Positions 10,801-21,835 of a stretch of 60,000 bases of DNA are shown piece after piece. The translations under genes and the position numbers were made by a program. Within the stretch, counting starts at the first letter, position 1. Each line of letters opens with the position of its first letter. This DNA comes from Bolinopsis microptera (lineage: Eukaryota; Ctenophora; Tentaculata; Lobata; Bolinopsidae), in assembly GCF_026151205.1 (NCBI RefSeq), contig NC_087072.1:16013669-16073668 (forward strand). Direction: 5' to 3'. The notes under the pieces are model-generated. The model did not search any database and was not told the DNA's origin. It was given only the letters and a program-made list of their open reading frames with translations.

Positions 10801-11975
10801 ATTTCTTGACCTATTTTGAAGAACCATACCCGATTAGAATATTCAATATTCTTCCAGGAACTTATTCGGTAGTTATGTTTTCAGCAAATCAGAACTCAAG
10901 TTTAACAATGCTGAGTTTGATATCACTAATTTGCCGAAATGTGACGAAATTTACTTTTCCTGCCCCAACAGTATAATTTCAATGTGATGAAAAATGGGCA
11001 TGGGTTTCTATATTTCCTGTATAAATCCATTCCAACTATAATAAGGGCAGTTGATATGAAAGAAAATCTATCTAACTAATGCAATGGCTGATGTGACGAA
11101 ATTTACATTTCTTGCCCCTATTTTGAAGAAACATACCCCGATTAGAATATAATGTAACTTTATCACCATCACTATGTCGATAAATTAGTTATTTTGCCAA
11201 CACGGAGCAAATAAAGTTATAATATTTTTTTGGTGACGAAATTTACAAATTTTTACCCTGTTCAGGTGTTGAAATTTATCCAATGTTAACATATCACTGC
11301 CATATAATAATTTATATGACCGGCGTATGGTTGAAATATTGTTAATTGATCCATAGTACGTAATATAGGGTGTTTAAGTTGGTATACTAATATTTACTCA
11401 ATTTCACACATGTTGAGATATCATACAAATTTATGTGACTAAATTTACCTATTTCTGCCTTCTGTATTTGTATTTGCCTATAATAATGAAATATGTGAAC
11501 AATTCCAAACACATTCAGCTCACAAAATAATGCTAGACTATTCGGCATTTTATGTCAGGATGTCATAAACATCCCTCATATAAATTTCTTAAATGTGTGA
11601 CGGAGTTTACATGGTGCTACCATTTAAGGAAAAAAGTCGCTAAATATGTAGATAATAGTCATATGCAGCTATTCTATGAATTGGAAATTCGAAAATTTGG
11701 TCAAACACGGCAACAAGGGGTCCATATAAACTCCGTCACGTTTTTATAGTGTGACAAAGTTTACAACTCACTGCCGGCCGCATTTAAGCGATATCTTATC
11801 GTCTGATAAAGATATCGTTATGCGACAAAGTTTATCTTGAGGATGAAAGGATTATCTTAGGGTTAGAGGGTTTATATAGTTTCATAGTGTGACACATTTT
11901 ACATCATCGTGCCATTTAGTAGGGTCACTAATATTTACCAATATCCTCAAACTTCAATGAACGTGTCCGTATATG
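10800..11975 (+). mobile_element. Repeat element R4, copy 1 (5'-truncated)
   Basis: Homologous to the 3' half of the 25676-27851 element. Shared landmarks include cccctattttgaaga, ccgtcacgtttttatagtgtgac, taagcgatatcttatc, and the right end accaatatcctcaaact...gaacgtgtcc. The motif TGTGACRAARTTTAC followed by TGCC recurs about eight times (near 10941, 11092, 11233, 11432, 11596, 11750, 11822 and 11885). It sits between the two copies of the duplicated genic segment. No ORF was found. Confidence 0.75.
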
Positions 11976-12367
11976 TCCCGACAATCTGTCGTAAAACAGG
12001 GGTTCTAGAAAACCCACTTCCCGATGTTCCTGAAACCTGAAACTTTTTTTGCAGTCGATTTGGTCAACGTCTAGACGCCCTGAAAAATTTCAGATCTCTA
12101 ACTCGATTTTAACATGGTTTTTAAGGCACCTGAATATGGCGATTTTGGATTTTTTACCGAATTTCGTATAACAGTGCTGGCGAGTATTTTATGCAAATTT
12201 CTTAAAAATCTCAACATAACTATTTTTTATTCCTGTCATCTTTGACATCAAATTAGAATGTTTTGAACTAAAAATAAATCTGCTGAACGACTTCCGATGA
12301 GTCTTAATGCCTGAAAAACTCCTGCCGGAGGCGGCGGCGTGCACGAAAGAGGCTTGTAACGTGTACC

Positions 12368-12430
12368 AAAGGGGGTATAATAGTAAAGGGGGTATAATAG
12401 TAAAGGGGGTATAATAGTAAAGGGGGTACA
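12368..12430 (+). repeat. 17-bp minisatellite (GGGGGTATAATAGTAAA)
   Basis: Three full units and a partial one. A related single unit (agtaaaggggtataaaaggg) is in the decayed copy near 9100, so expansion followed the segmental duplication. Confidence 0.9.
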
Positions 12431-13030
12431 TAGTATACCCACAATAAATGCACCGGTCGTGCTTGCCAGCACTGTGATACCGTGACTCGTACGCGGCGGT
12501 CCCACAACGTGAGGCAAGGTACAACTACATCATACATTGTACATGGATATTCATATATTGTTTATTTAGCAAAACTAAAAGTGCACTATTATAAGTATAA
12601 CTATAATACATATCCTCAAAAAGCCGCTCCTATAATAAATCACTCGCCCACATTTTTACAAGAACCTTGTGAAATGGCCAGGAGGATGGTTTTTCTTAAT
12701 GTATTTTTGGACGCTCATTCCAAATCACTCCCATGATTAGTGATCACGTGCGTATGGTATTGGTAATTGCTTCCCTAAAGAGTTATCGGTGAAAACTGTT
12801 TTGATCTCGCAACGTAACATGGCCATATTATATTACTATTAGGAATTAGGTTAAATTTACCGTTGCCGTTGGGGTTTTAGCAGATGCATATGGGTTAAGA
12901 ATTGGGTTTGGGTTAGGGTTGGTGTCAGAATAGGGGTTTAGAGCCATCTAGAGAACATATTAAATTTAGTGATAGTCACGTGATAGTCCAGTGTATAGTG
13001 ATTTATCATCATCCAATCAATCCATCACAG

Positions 13031-14637
13031 GTGGAGCGAAATACAGCCCAGCAGGCAGTGCAACAAACTCTCCAGCCCCGGGTAGCAGGAAATCCTTGAC
13101 TGGATCGGAAGCAGCTTCTTCTAGGAGGAGCATCCCGAACTCTCCCAGTAGCAACAGTCTCCACAAATCAGCCTCTGGCAATAGCGTGAGTGTTTCATAG
13201 TTTTAATTTATGCATATAAGTGCTTGGTGATTTTATAACTCATCAATTTACCGTTTTAAAAGTATCGACCCATTATTGTAATATTGCTAACTTAGACTCC
13301 ATTGTGATTGCCGCCAATGACCTTGGAGTCAGATTCAGTAATATTACACGTACAGTTATGGAATGATAGCTTAGGGTCGGAAATGATCAGAAGATTGAAA
13401 ATGATTTGGGCTGGTTAACTTTATATTAGGCCGACAAGTTCAAGATAGCAAGCCTCTTAGTCTTAGAAGAAGTTCTTACTATGCACTATAGCTCCTGTCT
13501 AAACTGCATCAACTCATTTTACCATGACCGGCGTTTGAGCTAAGTCAGTTACGGGTATTTGCCTCGATACTGAAATCTAATACCGGGGTCTAAAGCTCAG
13601 AGGACTTTAGGGGGTTAAGAGAGTTACGAGAGCCACGAAAGTTAACACCTTTGAGATATTTGAGACACTTTATTTTTTGCAGTATATAAAGCGGAGCAAA
13701 TCGATATAGAGTTTTCTGCTCCAATTTGAGATCTTTGGCTCAGAACGCTTCCTCACCTTTTGGTTCAAGATTGTTGCTCTTCCCTAGGGGAGATACATAT
13801 TCGTCGTTTCAGGCTGTCAAACTTCATCGTCCAAGTAGATGAGGCTTTTTCGGTTAAGCAATCAAATTGTGTTGCCCTTATATTCTCGTTATTTCTGTTT
13901 CTAACCTTCGAGTTTTCTTTGTCCGTACTCCGACTCGCTTCACTAGAGAGGTTTTAAACCTTACCCACCATACTGCTAACTTTACAGTCCTTTGCTCCGC
14001 AGTTATATGAGTTTGACCTCTGAACCGGAAATTAACCGCAGCCGGTACAAGAGGCCACTCGAATTTTTATTAGTTAACCTTATTAGTTCGTTTATTATCT
14101 GTTAGTTGTAATTATAAGTTACAGGTAACACAAAGAGATTTTAGATCATATCCTTCTATTTAGTAGCGGAATTAAGTGTTTCAATGATATGCGCTGTTTC
14201 ATTTACACTGAATTTTCAGCTTCGAAGCCCATCACCGCGAACCTCAAACGTCAAAGACTCCCCATTAGCGACTCCGAAAAGCAGCACCACTCCAAAGACT
14301 CCTACAAGTAGTTCGAGAACGAAAAAGGTAAGCCACCATTGACCTTATTACCTTCAAGATCTATGACTGTCCGACAAGGGAGTCAGGAACCAATTTTGTA
14401 ACGTTATTAGATTAAAATGATTTCAGATGAGCTTAGTACAAAGCCTTTACAATTACAATTATATGACAATTTTCTCCCAAACCTCACATTATTTCGCCTC
14501 TTTCACAGGGTACTCCTAAACAACAGGGTACTCCACGGTCTACTACAACTACTCCACGCTCAGACTCCAAGCTACCTCGACCCGGCGGAAGAGGCGCAAA
14601 CTCTAGACTACCGACACCAAAATCTCGCGCTGTATGA
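13031..14637 (+). CDS. Three 3' exons of a Ser/Pro/Thr-rich protein with SxLP motifs
   Basis: Exons 13031-13185, 14220-14327 and 14509-14637 have good acceptors (atcacag, attttcag, tttcacag) and donors (gtgagt, gtaagc), and join in phase. The first needs one base from an upstream exon. The product fragment is about 130 residues, basic and low-complexity: SPAGSATNSPAPGSRKS, then LRSPSPRTSNVKD, then a C-terminal SKLPRPGGRGANSRLPTP followed by KSRAV and a stop. SKLP and SRLP fit the S-x-[IL]-P EB1-binding motif, and tails of this kind end GAS2/spectraplakin and other plus-end proteins. Upstream exons are not identified. The exon ending near 2011 could splice to 13031 in phase across about 11 kb, but its donor (cc|gtaacg) is weak. 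Family assignment is inference. Confidence 0.65.
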
Positions 14638-15648
14638 CAAAAGTCTGTGAGGGAGTGAAGCGTCATGTTAATTAACTAAATAATGAAGTTCAGATTTATA
14701 AACTGTTAATTTATATTTGTTTGGATTTTCTGGCCAGAAATCGTGCTCTTGAATTCATTACACGAAATAACTGTAAGTGTATGCTGGCTGATGCGATTAA
14801 CAAATCCGATGAGAAACTGTACTGTCAAGATTTTTATAATATTTAAAACTTTAAAGTAAAACTTTTAGTTTTGTATCTAATTAATTTGTAATCTTTGTAC
14901 TTTTGTAATGAAGCTAGATTTTGTCGATTTTTACGAAAAGGTGTAATAGCTTAATAGAATGAAAAAACATGGGTCACTGTGCAATTGATTAATTTTTAGC
15001 TAGATCAAGATGCAACAATTCTCATGAACTATAAACGATTTCTCCTACAAAAATATGGAATTTGAATGGTGACACTGACATGAAAACGAAAAGATTGTTA
15101 GAATTGGATAAGATAAATTCTCATTCTTTGCGGGATCAGCTTAGCTGATACTTACATTTAGTTACTCGTTATGAAGGCATAGCTGAGCCTGAAGCTCGGT
15201 TTGGTGAGTTAACATTTTATTTGTTTCCATAATGGTGAAGAGATGTTGATAAATTAACGATCTTAAACTTTAAGGATGAGTATTCGTGACTGACATTTTC
15301 TAAAATCTTGTGTTTTATTTTGTTTCAAACTTCTGAGAGAGTATCAGTATCCAGTATCACGAACTTCTAGTTCTCAGAGATAATATAAGTCCCACGCCTA
15401 CTAACTTGAGCTTGAGATAATTGTTTGTTGAGCAGCAATTGTAATTGTGGGAACGCAGAACTGGAATTGTATCATGTGATCGAGTGGTGATGGAGTGAGG
15501 ATTATTAAATCAAGTTTACTTTTAATTTCTCCTTTCTGTTGCTCTGTCAGCCTATCTGATTTTCACCATATGTGAAAAAAATAAAGGTTCCACTTCTGCT
15601 TTCCACATAGAAATATTTTACCAGGGCTTCAATGCAATTTATCTTATA
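14638..15648. other. 3' flank and spacer, no gene seen
   Basis: Probable 3' UTR of the preceding gene and spacer. AT-rich, without recognisable features. Confidence 0.35.
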
Positions 15649-15769
15649 CCTTACTCGGGAATATTATAGCGGGTTAATTTATGACTGGGAAAAGTAATGA
15701 CCGGGAAAAATATGGCGGAATTTTCCAAAACCCACCACTTTATCCCAGTCATAATATTCCCGAGTAAGG
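15649..15769. mobile_element. 121-bp MITE, TA target site
   Basis: Terminal inverted repeats of 19 bp, CCTTACTCGGGAATATTAT at the left and its reverse complement at the right, flanked by TA on both sides (15647-15648, 15770-15771). Non-coding. TA duplication suggests a Tc1/mariner-type source. Confidence 0.9.
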
Positions 15770-16208
15770 TAGTTATAATGGTCACCAGTCACCTACGAAA
15801 AATAAGAAGAATCATCAATCTTAGTCACATCACACGATTGTAAGTTTCTTAGTATAGACCACTATTCTACTGCTAGATTCTCTCGCAGATAAGAAGCTTG
15901 GAAATAGCGCTGCACATAAAATATATAGGGAGTAGCGTGTCAGGTAAGATTATAAGATCGTTTTTAATTTTAAAACCACCCACAGCCATTAAAAATTGTT
16001 ATCATTCTGTATCCGAGTGAATGGCGAAAGCCACTTAACTGAAATCCGAAGTATTCCGATAAGTGCTTGAAGTTGAGATCCATCTTCAAGTTGAAGACCC
16101 CAAGAATTTAAAACCTCTAAAGTCAACTAAAAGTAAACGTGTAATCGAGGGCACTATCCGTCGCGGAGTCGAGTCCGCGGCGGAGCCGCCGGACTCCGAG
16201 CGGACTCC

Positions 16209-16336
16209 TTGACGGATGTTACTCGTCTAAGTTTCTTCGAAGTAGCGCGCGCCGCTTTCTTCTCGAAACGTTATCTCTGGCCCGATGGCAAGAGCTACGA
16301 AGTAACGCGCGCCGGGCCAGATCATTAACAATGGTC
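16209..16336 (+). repeat. Structured repeat family S2, copy inside the foldback left arm
   Basis: Closely matches 5427-5545, including ttgacggatgttactcgtct, gcgcgccgggcc and aacaatggtc. It is absent at the matching point of the right arm, so it was inserted after the arms formed, and the junctions define its ends. Confidence 0.85.
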
Positions 16337-17848
16337 AAGCGGACTCCGAGCGGACTCCGGCGGAGCCGCCGGACTCCGAGCGGACTCCGGCGGTGCTCCG
16401 CCAAAATGTATTTACAGTGGACTCGAGTACATTTTGGCGGACTCCGAGCGGACTTTAAAGTCCGCCGCGGACTCCGAGCGGCTCCGCGGCGGCTCGGCGG
16501 AGTGTCCGCCGCGGACTAAGCCACTAGGCGGACTCCGGTCCGCCGCGGACTCCGGCGGAGTGCTTGGCGGACTCCGCCGGACCTCTCCGCCAGACTTGAA
16601 TCCGGCGGAGTCCGGCGGAGCTTGGCGGAGTCCGCCAGCTCGGCGGACTCCGCTTGGAGTCCACCGGACTCCAACAGAGTCCACTGATTTCCGACCTCCG
16701 TCTTCCGACCCTCGATCGGCTAAATTTGTCACGTGACATACAACATAGCATTTTGCAATATTGTGGTCAGATGAAAAGGTCGCTAGTGATAAACCTTAAC
16801 CATTACCCTCACAATGTCAATAGTGTACAACTCTAGTCCTAACTTTGACCCTATAATGTATAAACGTTGACCCTAACCCTCCACCAAACCGTCCGCAGCG
16901 AAATATCAATGTCATTGACTGGTCACGTGACCAAAACAATTTTTGTCATATTATCTCATATAGGGAAGCGTTTTTAGCAAGCAAAAATACGTCGACCATC
17001 ACAGGACGACGCCAGCCAGCACTCTCTACGCTCTTCGAGCTCCGATCGTCCTGTGACGAAGTAAGGACGAAGCCTGAGGTCCTCAGGTAACATCGACCAC
17101 CGATTGAAAATTCAAAGATTTTTTGACATAAAGGTCAAATGTAAAACTAAAATCTTGATGTTGATTGATTGACGACGTCAATTTTTGAGCACAGCGCGAG
17201 CGCATGCGGAAAAGGACCGCGTAGCTACTCAAGATGTTGATAAATATTTGGCTTGTGGCGCGATGTGTTGCTCTAACTATAGCCCTCTCGCTTGCAGTAG
17301 CGCGCGACCGCCGGAGGCGGAAATAACCTGGTTAGCTAGGTAAACGCGATGTGCCTTGTAGGATGAAATCCTACTAGCTGACGCCATTCGCAGCTGTGCT
17401 GCTCGCTGTACGTCAGCGATCGAAATTTATACGCGTATCTCCCGTTAAGATGTGCCACTCGACGCGCCACACAATTTTTCTCGTTGCTTGTCGCACGTCG
17501 ACGAACAACGAAGCTCGTTGCGACGCGTCGCGCAATGAGCTGCCAGGCTAGGACATCGTCCTGGTCCAACAAATTTTGGCGAGCGATTTTCTCCACAAAT
17601 TTAATGAGGGCTAGCTTAGCGTTGTAGGATTGTATACTTTAATTTCGGATCGAGTGAAACGAGTGATACACATTACTTTGATTAAACCCATGCTGATCAC
17701 AATACAGTACAGGGAAGTGGGTAACACGGCTTGCAGTCGCAGCTGCGGCTCCTCGCTGGCGGTAATATTTCAATGAACAAGAATTAAGAAAAAGAGAATT
17801 TAAGAAAAAGAGAATTTTATTTGCCACAGAATAATCAATACATATAAT

Positions 17849-18462
17849 ACTAGTGTAACCCGGCCTTCGGCCGGGATTTCACTGCCGCAGTTAAAAAGGG
17901 TAGGAGCATTTACCCGTTGAGTCAAAACCCGCATTAGGTGAGCAATTCTATTCGGAGTGCCCTCACGTATCCAATGGTATCTTAAACAATAGTAATAGTA
18001 TCTTAAACAATAATCAATAAAAATTAACCCTTAACACCACACCCGCCAGCGGCCAGCCGCCTATCATATTTCAATTTGTGAACACGCATAACATTGTCGT
18101 ATGAAAGTATGAACTCTCTCTCTGCAGTCCAAACAGTGCCCCCTCCCCTAATGAGATTATAGTATAGACAGCGAATCTTACCCGGGTAACTCAATTACAC
18201 TAATTATGCAGCTACATAGCATATGCGAGCCCCGTAACTCTTACCGTTCTGCTCAAGCTATTTTATGTAACATTTGTGGTACAAAACCATCAATTAAACC
18301 ACTTACCAACGACCGATTTAAAAAACCTTTATCATTTAACTTCGTCAGAGTTTTGTCGGCACTTTACCGAAAAAATCAGTCCCGCAACTCTTACCGTTTT
18401 CTTGATTAAGCCGCTCGGAAATTACAAACAGACAGACAGACACACATTCTGGGATTATTAGT
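17849..18462 (+). repeat. Repeat family R3, copy 1
   Basis: Begins actagtgtaacccggccttc with a GC-rich hairpin (CCCGGCC-ttc-GGCCGGG) and ends with cagacagacagacacacatt and gggattattagt. The copy at 30683-31452 shares both ends and an internal gtcagagttttgtcg block. No protein is recognisable. I cannot name the class. Confidence 0.75.
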
Positions 18463-20111
18463 TAGATACTTCAAAAAAAAACTTCAAAATATATTGTTAG
18501 TTAATCTATCGTTCATAAGATGGGGTACTCTCAATAATCAAGTACATGAGTACCCGACCCGCCGCGCCACGCAAGCACCACACTGCAATTGAAATTGGAG
18601 ATGTACGTAAGCATAATGGGCGCGGGGGCGCCGCGCACGTGGATCGAGCCGGCCCACGTACCCAAATTGCAAATGCAAATGTACATGTCACAATGTCACA
18701 CTCACAGTCACATTTATTAATTTCTACACAATTTATTCATTATACTTATCTGCCCACGAGTGCTGGTATCACTATCAGTTTGTGTCTTAAGACTAGCTAC
18801 GCGGTCCTTTTCCGCATGCGCTCGCGCTGTGCCCAAAAATTGACGTCGTCAATCAATCAGCATCAAGATTTAAGTTTTACATTTGACCTTTATGTCAAAA
18901 AATCTTTGAATTTTCAATCGGTGGTCGATGTTACCTGAGGACCTCAGGCTTCGTCCTTACTTCGTCACAGGACGATCGGAGCTCGAAGAGCGTAGAGAGT
19001 GCTGGCTGGCGTCGTCCTGTGATGGTCGACGTATTTTTGCTTGCTGGGATCCGGCCGAATGACGCCACATGCAACGTGTAGGGTAAAACTAAAAACGCTT
19101 CCCCATATGAGAAAATATGACAAAAATTGTTTTGGTCACGTGACCAGTCAATGACATTGATATTTCGCTGCGGACGGTTTGGTGGAGGGTTAGGGTCAAC
19201 GTTTATACATTATAGGGTCAAAGTTAGGACTAGAGTTGTACACTATTGACATTGTGAGGGTAATGCCAATGGTTAAGGTTTATCACTAGCGACCTTTTCA
19301 TCTGACCACAATATTGCAAAATGCTATGTTGTATGTCACGTGACAAATTTAGCCGAGGGTCGGAAGACGGAGGTCGGAAATCAGTGGACTCTGTTGGAGT
19401 CCGGCGGACTCCGAGCGGAGTCCGCCGAGCTGGCGGACTCCGCCAAGCTCCGCCGGACTCCGCCGGATTCAAGTCTGGCGGAGAGGTCCAGCGGAGTCCG
19501 CCAAGCACTCCGCCGGAGTCCGCGGCGGACCGGAGTCCGCCTAGTGGCTTAGTCCGCGGCGGACACTCCGCCGAGCCGCCGCGGAGCCGCTCGGAGTCCG
19601 CGGCGGACTTTAAAGTCCGCTCGGAGTCCGCTCGGCTCCGCTCGGAGTCCGCCAAAATGTACTCGAGTCCACTGTAAATACATTTTGGCGGAGCACCGCC
19701 GGAGTCCGCTCGGAGTCCGGCGGCTCCGCCGCGGACTCGACTCCGCGACGGATAGTGCCTAATCGAGTAGCTAATTCCGAATAATCCCCCACGAAAAAAA
19801 ACAAATATTAAAATGCTCTCCCGGACAGTAATGGGATATGACCTGATTTGGTCACCGAGACTGGCCTGGTAAGTCAAATTAATACAGTAACTTATTACCT
19901 TAGTATTGGCATTGCTCATCTCGATGGGTTGACATCGTCAATCAACCATTTCAGCTTCACACAGACGTCAGAGTCAGACATCGAATGCTGTAACTTTTAT
20001 GTAAGTAAAAGAAGGATAGTGGGATCAGGGCTAGAGTATTGTTGATGTGATACAGCCAATACAATGATACTTCGATCATCTTATCTCTAATTCAGAGAAC
20101 GGATTAATATA

Positions 20112-20211
20112 TAACGGGTGATACTCGTAAAATATTTGTTCCAAATATTAGAGGACCGTCGACGAGTCCAACTCGGCGCTCGTCCTGGTACTTGTAGGTT
20201 GTAAACCTACA
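20112..20211 (+). repeat. Structured repeat family S1, copy 6
   Basis: A full copy with an enlarged terminal hairpin, TTGTAGGTT-gta-AACCTACAA, a 9-bp stem. The outer AGGAC/GTCCT and inner CGAGT/ACTCG stems are intact. Confidence 0.85.
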
Positions 20212-20515
20212 AAGAACGGAGCGCTGCGTAATTGCAATTAATTGGTAATGCGTATTGAGGTACAAATTAAAATGCACTGAACAAACTGCTTGACTCTTGC
20301 ACCTTCATTATAGAAAAGATAACGCTCAAGAAGTATCACTCATCCATCTTCTTCTGAGGATGATAGTCCGATATAACGTCACAATGAATATATTGTTCGG
20401 TGAGCGAAAAAAAAGAAAAGATGGTACGATAAAAAGTAGGCCTAGGGTAGGGGATCCAAATATCTTAGCGGATGACAAAATGTAACATTACGCCCGCGCC
20501 ACTGATTGATTATAT

Positions 20516-20627
20516 TGTAGGTTTACAACCTTATACCAGGACGCGCGCCGAGTTGGACTCGTCGACGGTCCTGTGTATGGACGGTCCAATATATGGAACA
20601 GATATTTTACGAGTATATCACCCGTTA
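20516..20627 (-). repeat. Structured repeat family S1, copy 7 (inverted)
   Basis: On the minus strand it runs from ttaacgggtgatatactcgt to ggttgtaaacctac. The middle is lengthened by a short duplicated ggaccgtcc segment, while the flanking stems remain. With copy 6 it forms an inverted pair about 300 bp apart. Confidence 0.85.
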
Positions 20628-20937
20628 AGACCAATACCATCAGACCACGATTGAGCAGTGATGGAAGAGTCTCAAATTTATTTAACTAAGAGTGCAGTAA
20701 ATTGAATTTCATTATCATAGGAAATACCTACAAAACGGAAGTTGATACCAGCCTAATTTAAATTACATGACCCGTGTTAAAAGTTTCGGGATAAATCTAC
20801 TTCCTAGGTCCAGAACGGACGTATTGTCTTCTTGTATATATGTGTACTCTCCCCTGGTCTTTAGTTGTGCTTCGTTTTGGTTCCTTTGTTTAAATAAAGA
20901 GTCTAGATCGAGGCAGATGCTAGCAAATAGATGATGC

Positions 20938-20982
20938 CGACATATATGACATATGGTAAATTACCATATGTCATATATGTCG
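20938..20982. repeat. 45-bp perfect palindrome
   Basis: 22 bp plus a central A plus 22 bp, starting CGACATATATGACATATGGT. AT-rich cruciform-capable sequence. Confidence 0.9.
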
Positions 20983-21001
20983 TAGGCCTAGGGTAGGGGT
21001 A

Positions 21002-21146
21002 TGTCATTATATAGTGTGATTACCATTGGTAATCACACTATATAATGACAACACTATATAATGACAAGCACTTTGTAATGACAGCTGATCTTTGTCATTA
21101 TATAGTCTGCAAAACGGACTATATAATGACAACACTATATAATGAC
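21002..21146. repeat. Cluster of palindromes sharing TTGTCATTATATAGT
   Basis: A 49-bp perfect palindrome (21002-21050) starts TGTCATTATATAGTGTGATT. A 16-bp stem with a 9-base loop follows (21092-21132). The unit CACTATATAATGACAA recurs singly at 21052-21066 and 21133-21147. No ORF. Confidence 0.85.
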
Positions 21147-21323
21147 AAGTTTATCTTATATCGACTTTTCCTTACTTTTCTTTAATTCTACTTTTAGAAT
21201 ATTACTAAAGCAAATAATCTTATTTAAGTAAAATGTATAACTGTCATAGAAATATAGTACAATCGAAATATCATAAAATCCCAATTTCGTAAAACCGATA
21301 ATATCAATAATCAAATGTCGAAT

Positions 21324-21716
21324 TCATAGTGCAGCAGAAACAGCAGAGAGATAATCGATGACTTCGTACTCCTGGTTATCGTAGGCTTGCATGAAGGATT
21401 CCAGAAGGGAGTCGTACCTTATCCACTTGGCTGCTCTCTGGGGTGGAGGTCTTCTCATCAGTCTTTCTGTGATCTTCTGGTCTGTTAGTCCTTGCTCTAG
21501 TTTGAGGGCTTCAAGGAATTTCCAGATGGTAGGATTTGAACACTGGACGAGGCTGCGGAAACCATTATGCCATCCTTCTGCAAGGTTCGAAGAGCGTGGG
21601 AGACCAGCTAGACAGCAGTCGTACTGGTTCCAGGACAGGTGATCGAAGCGAGCAGGTCTGTTTGGTGTTCCCATCCACGTGGACTCAAAGTAGGATGTAA
21701 TTTGCAGCCGTCTCAC
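21324..21716 (-). mobile_element. MULE-type transposase, C-terminal remnant
   Basis: The 130-residue frame holds FESTWMGTPNRPARFDHLSW, LPRSSNLAEGWHNGFRSLV and NPTIWKFLEALKLEQGLTD, then PPPQRAAKWIRYDSLLE. This is the conserved C-terminal tail of the MULE/FLYWCH-associated transposases common in invertebrate genomes. The frame ends at 21716, where a mariner-like fragment begins, so the catalytic part is missing. Non-functional. Confidence 0.75.
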
Positions 21717-21720
21717 ATGT

Positions 21721-21835
21721 CAATACCATGATACCCGATCCCCATCCAAGCTCTGACTTTCTCTCTAGTGATAGGCGACTCACTGTTGCATAGGGGTTCT
21801 CATCTGCCCAAAATTTACAATTTGTATATGATTCG
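21721..21835 (-). mobile_element. Mariner-like transposase fragment
   Basis: Nearly identical to 34561-34663, which encodes the ENPYATVESPITREKVRAWM region of a mariner transposase. Only this piece is present, with a one-base loss. It abuts the MULE remnant. Confidence 0.75.

Larger units (their letters stand above)
16150..19759. mobile_element. 3.6-kb foldback-type element with about 1-kb arms and 8-bp TSD
   Basis: The left arm (16150-17227) and right arm (18794-19759) are reverse complements apart from small indels. The outer ends read GGCACTATCC. TAATCGAG lies directly outside both ends (16142-16149 and 19760-19767), an 8-bp target duplication as for hAT or P-like elements. The arms hold a GC-rich field of interleaved GGCGGACTCCG/CGGAGTCCG units, a hairpin CACAGGACGA...TCGTCCTGTG, and CCTGAGG-t-CCTCAGG. 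The left arm alone carries an S2 insertion (16209-16336); the right arm alone carries about 45 bp near 19050-19095. The 1.57-kb interior has no transposase and contains an R3 repeat. Long ORFs in the arms are by-products of the GC-rich repeats. Confidence 0.85.

Noticed and set aside
12881-12935. Telomere-like TTAGGG motifs
   Set aside because: Only a few degenerate gggttagggtt units inside the duplicated genic segment; no array.
16331-16836. Several Arg/Ser/Pro-rich ORFs on both strands, also at 19230-19919
   Set aside because: They arise in the GC-rich palindromic arms of the foldback element, appear on both strands at once and mirror each other between arms.
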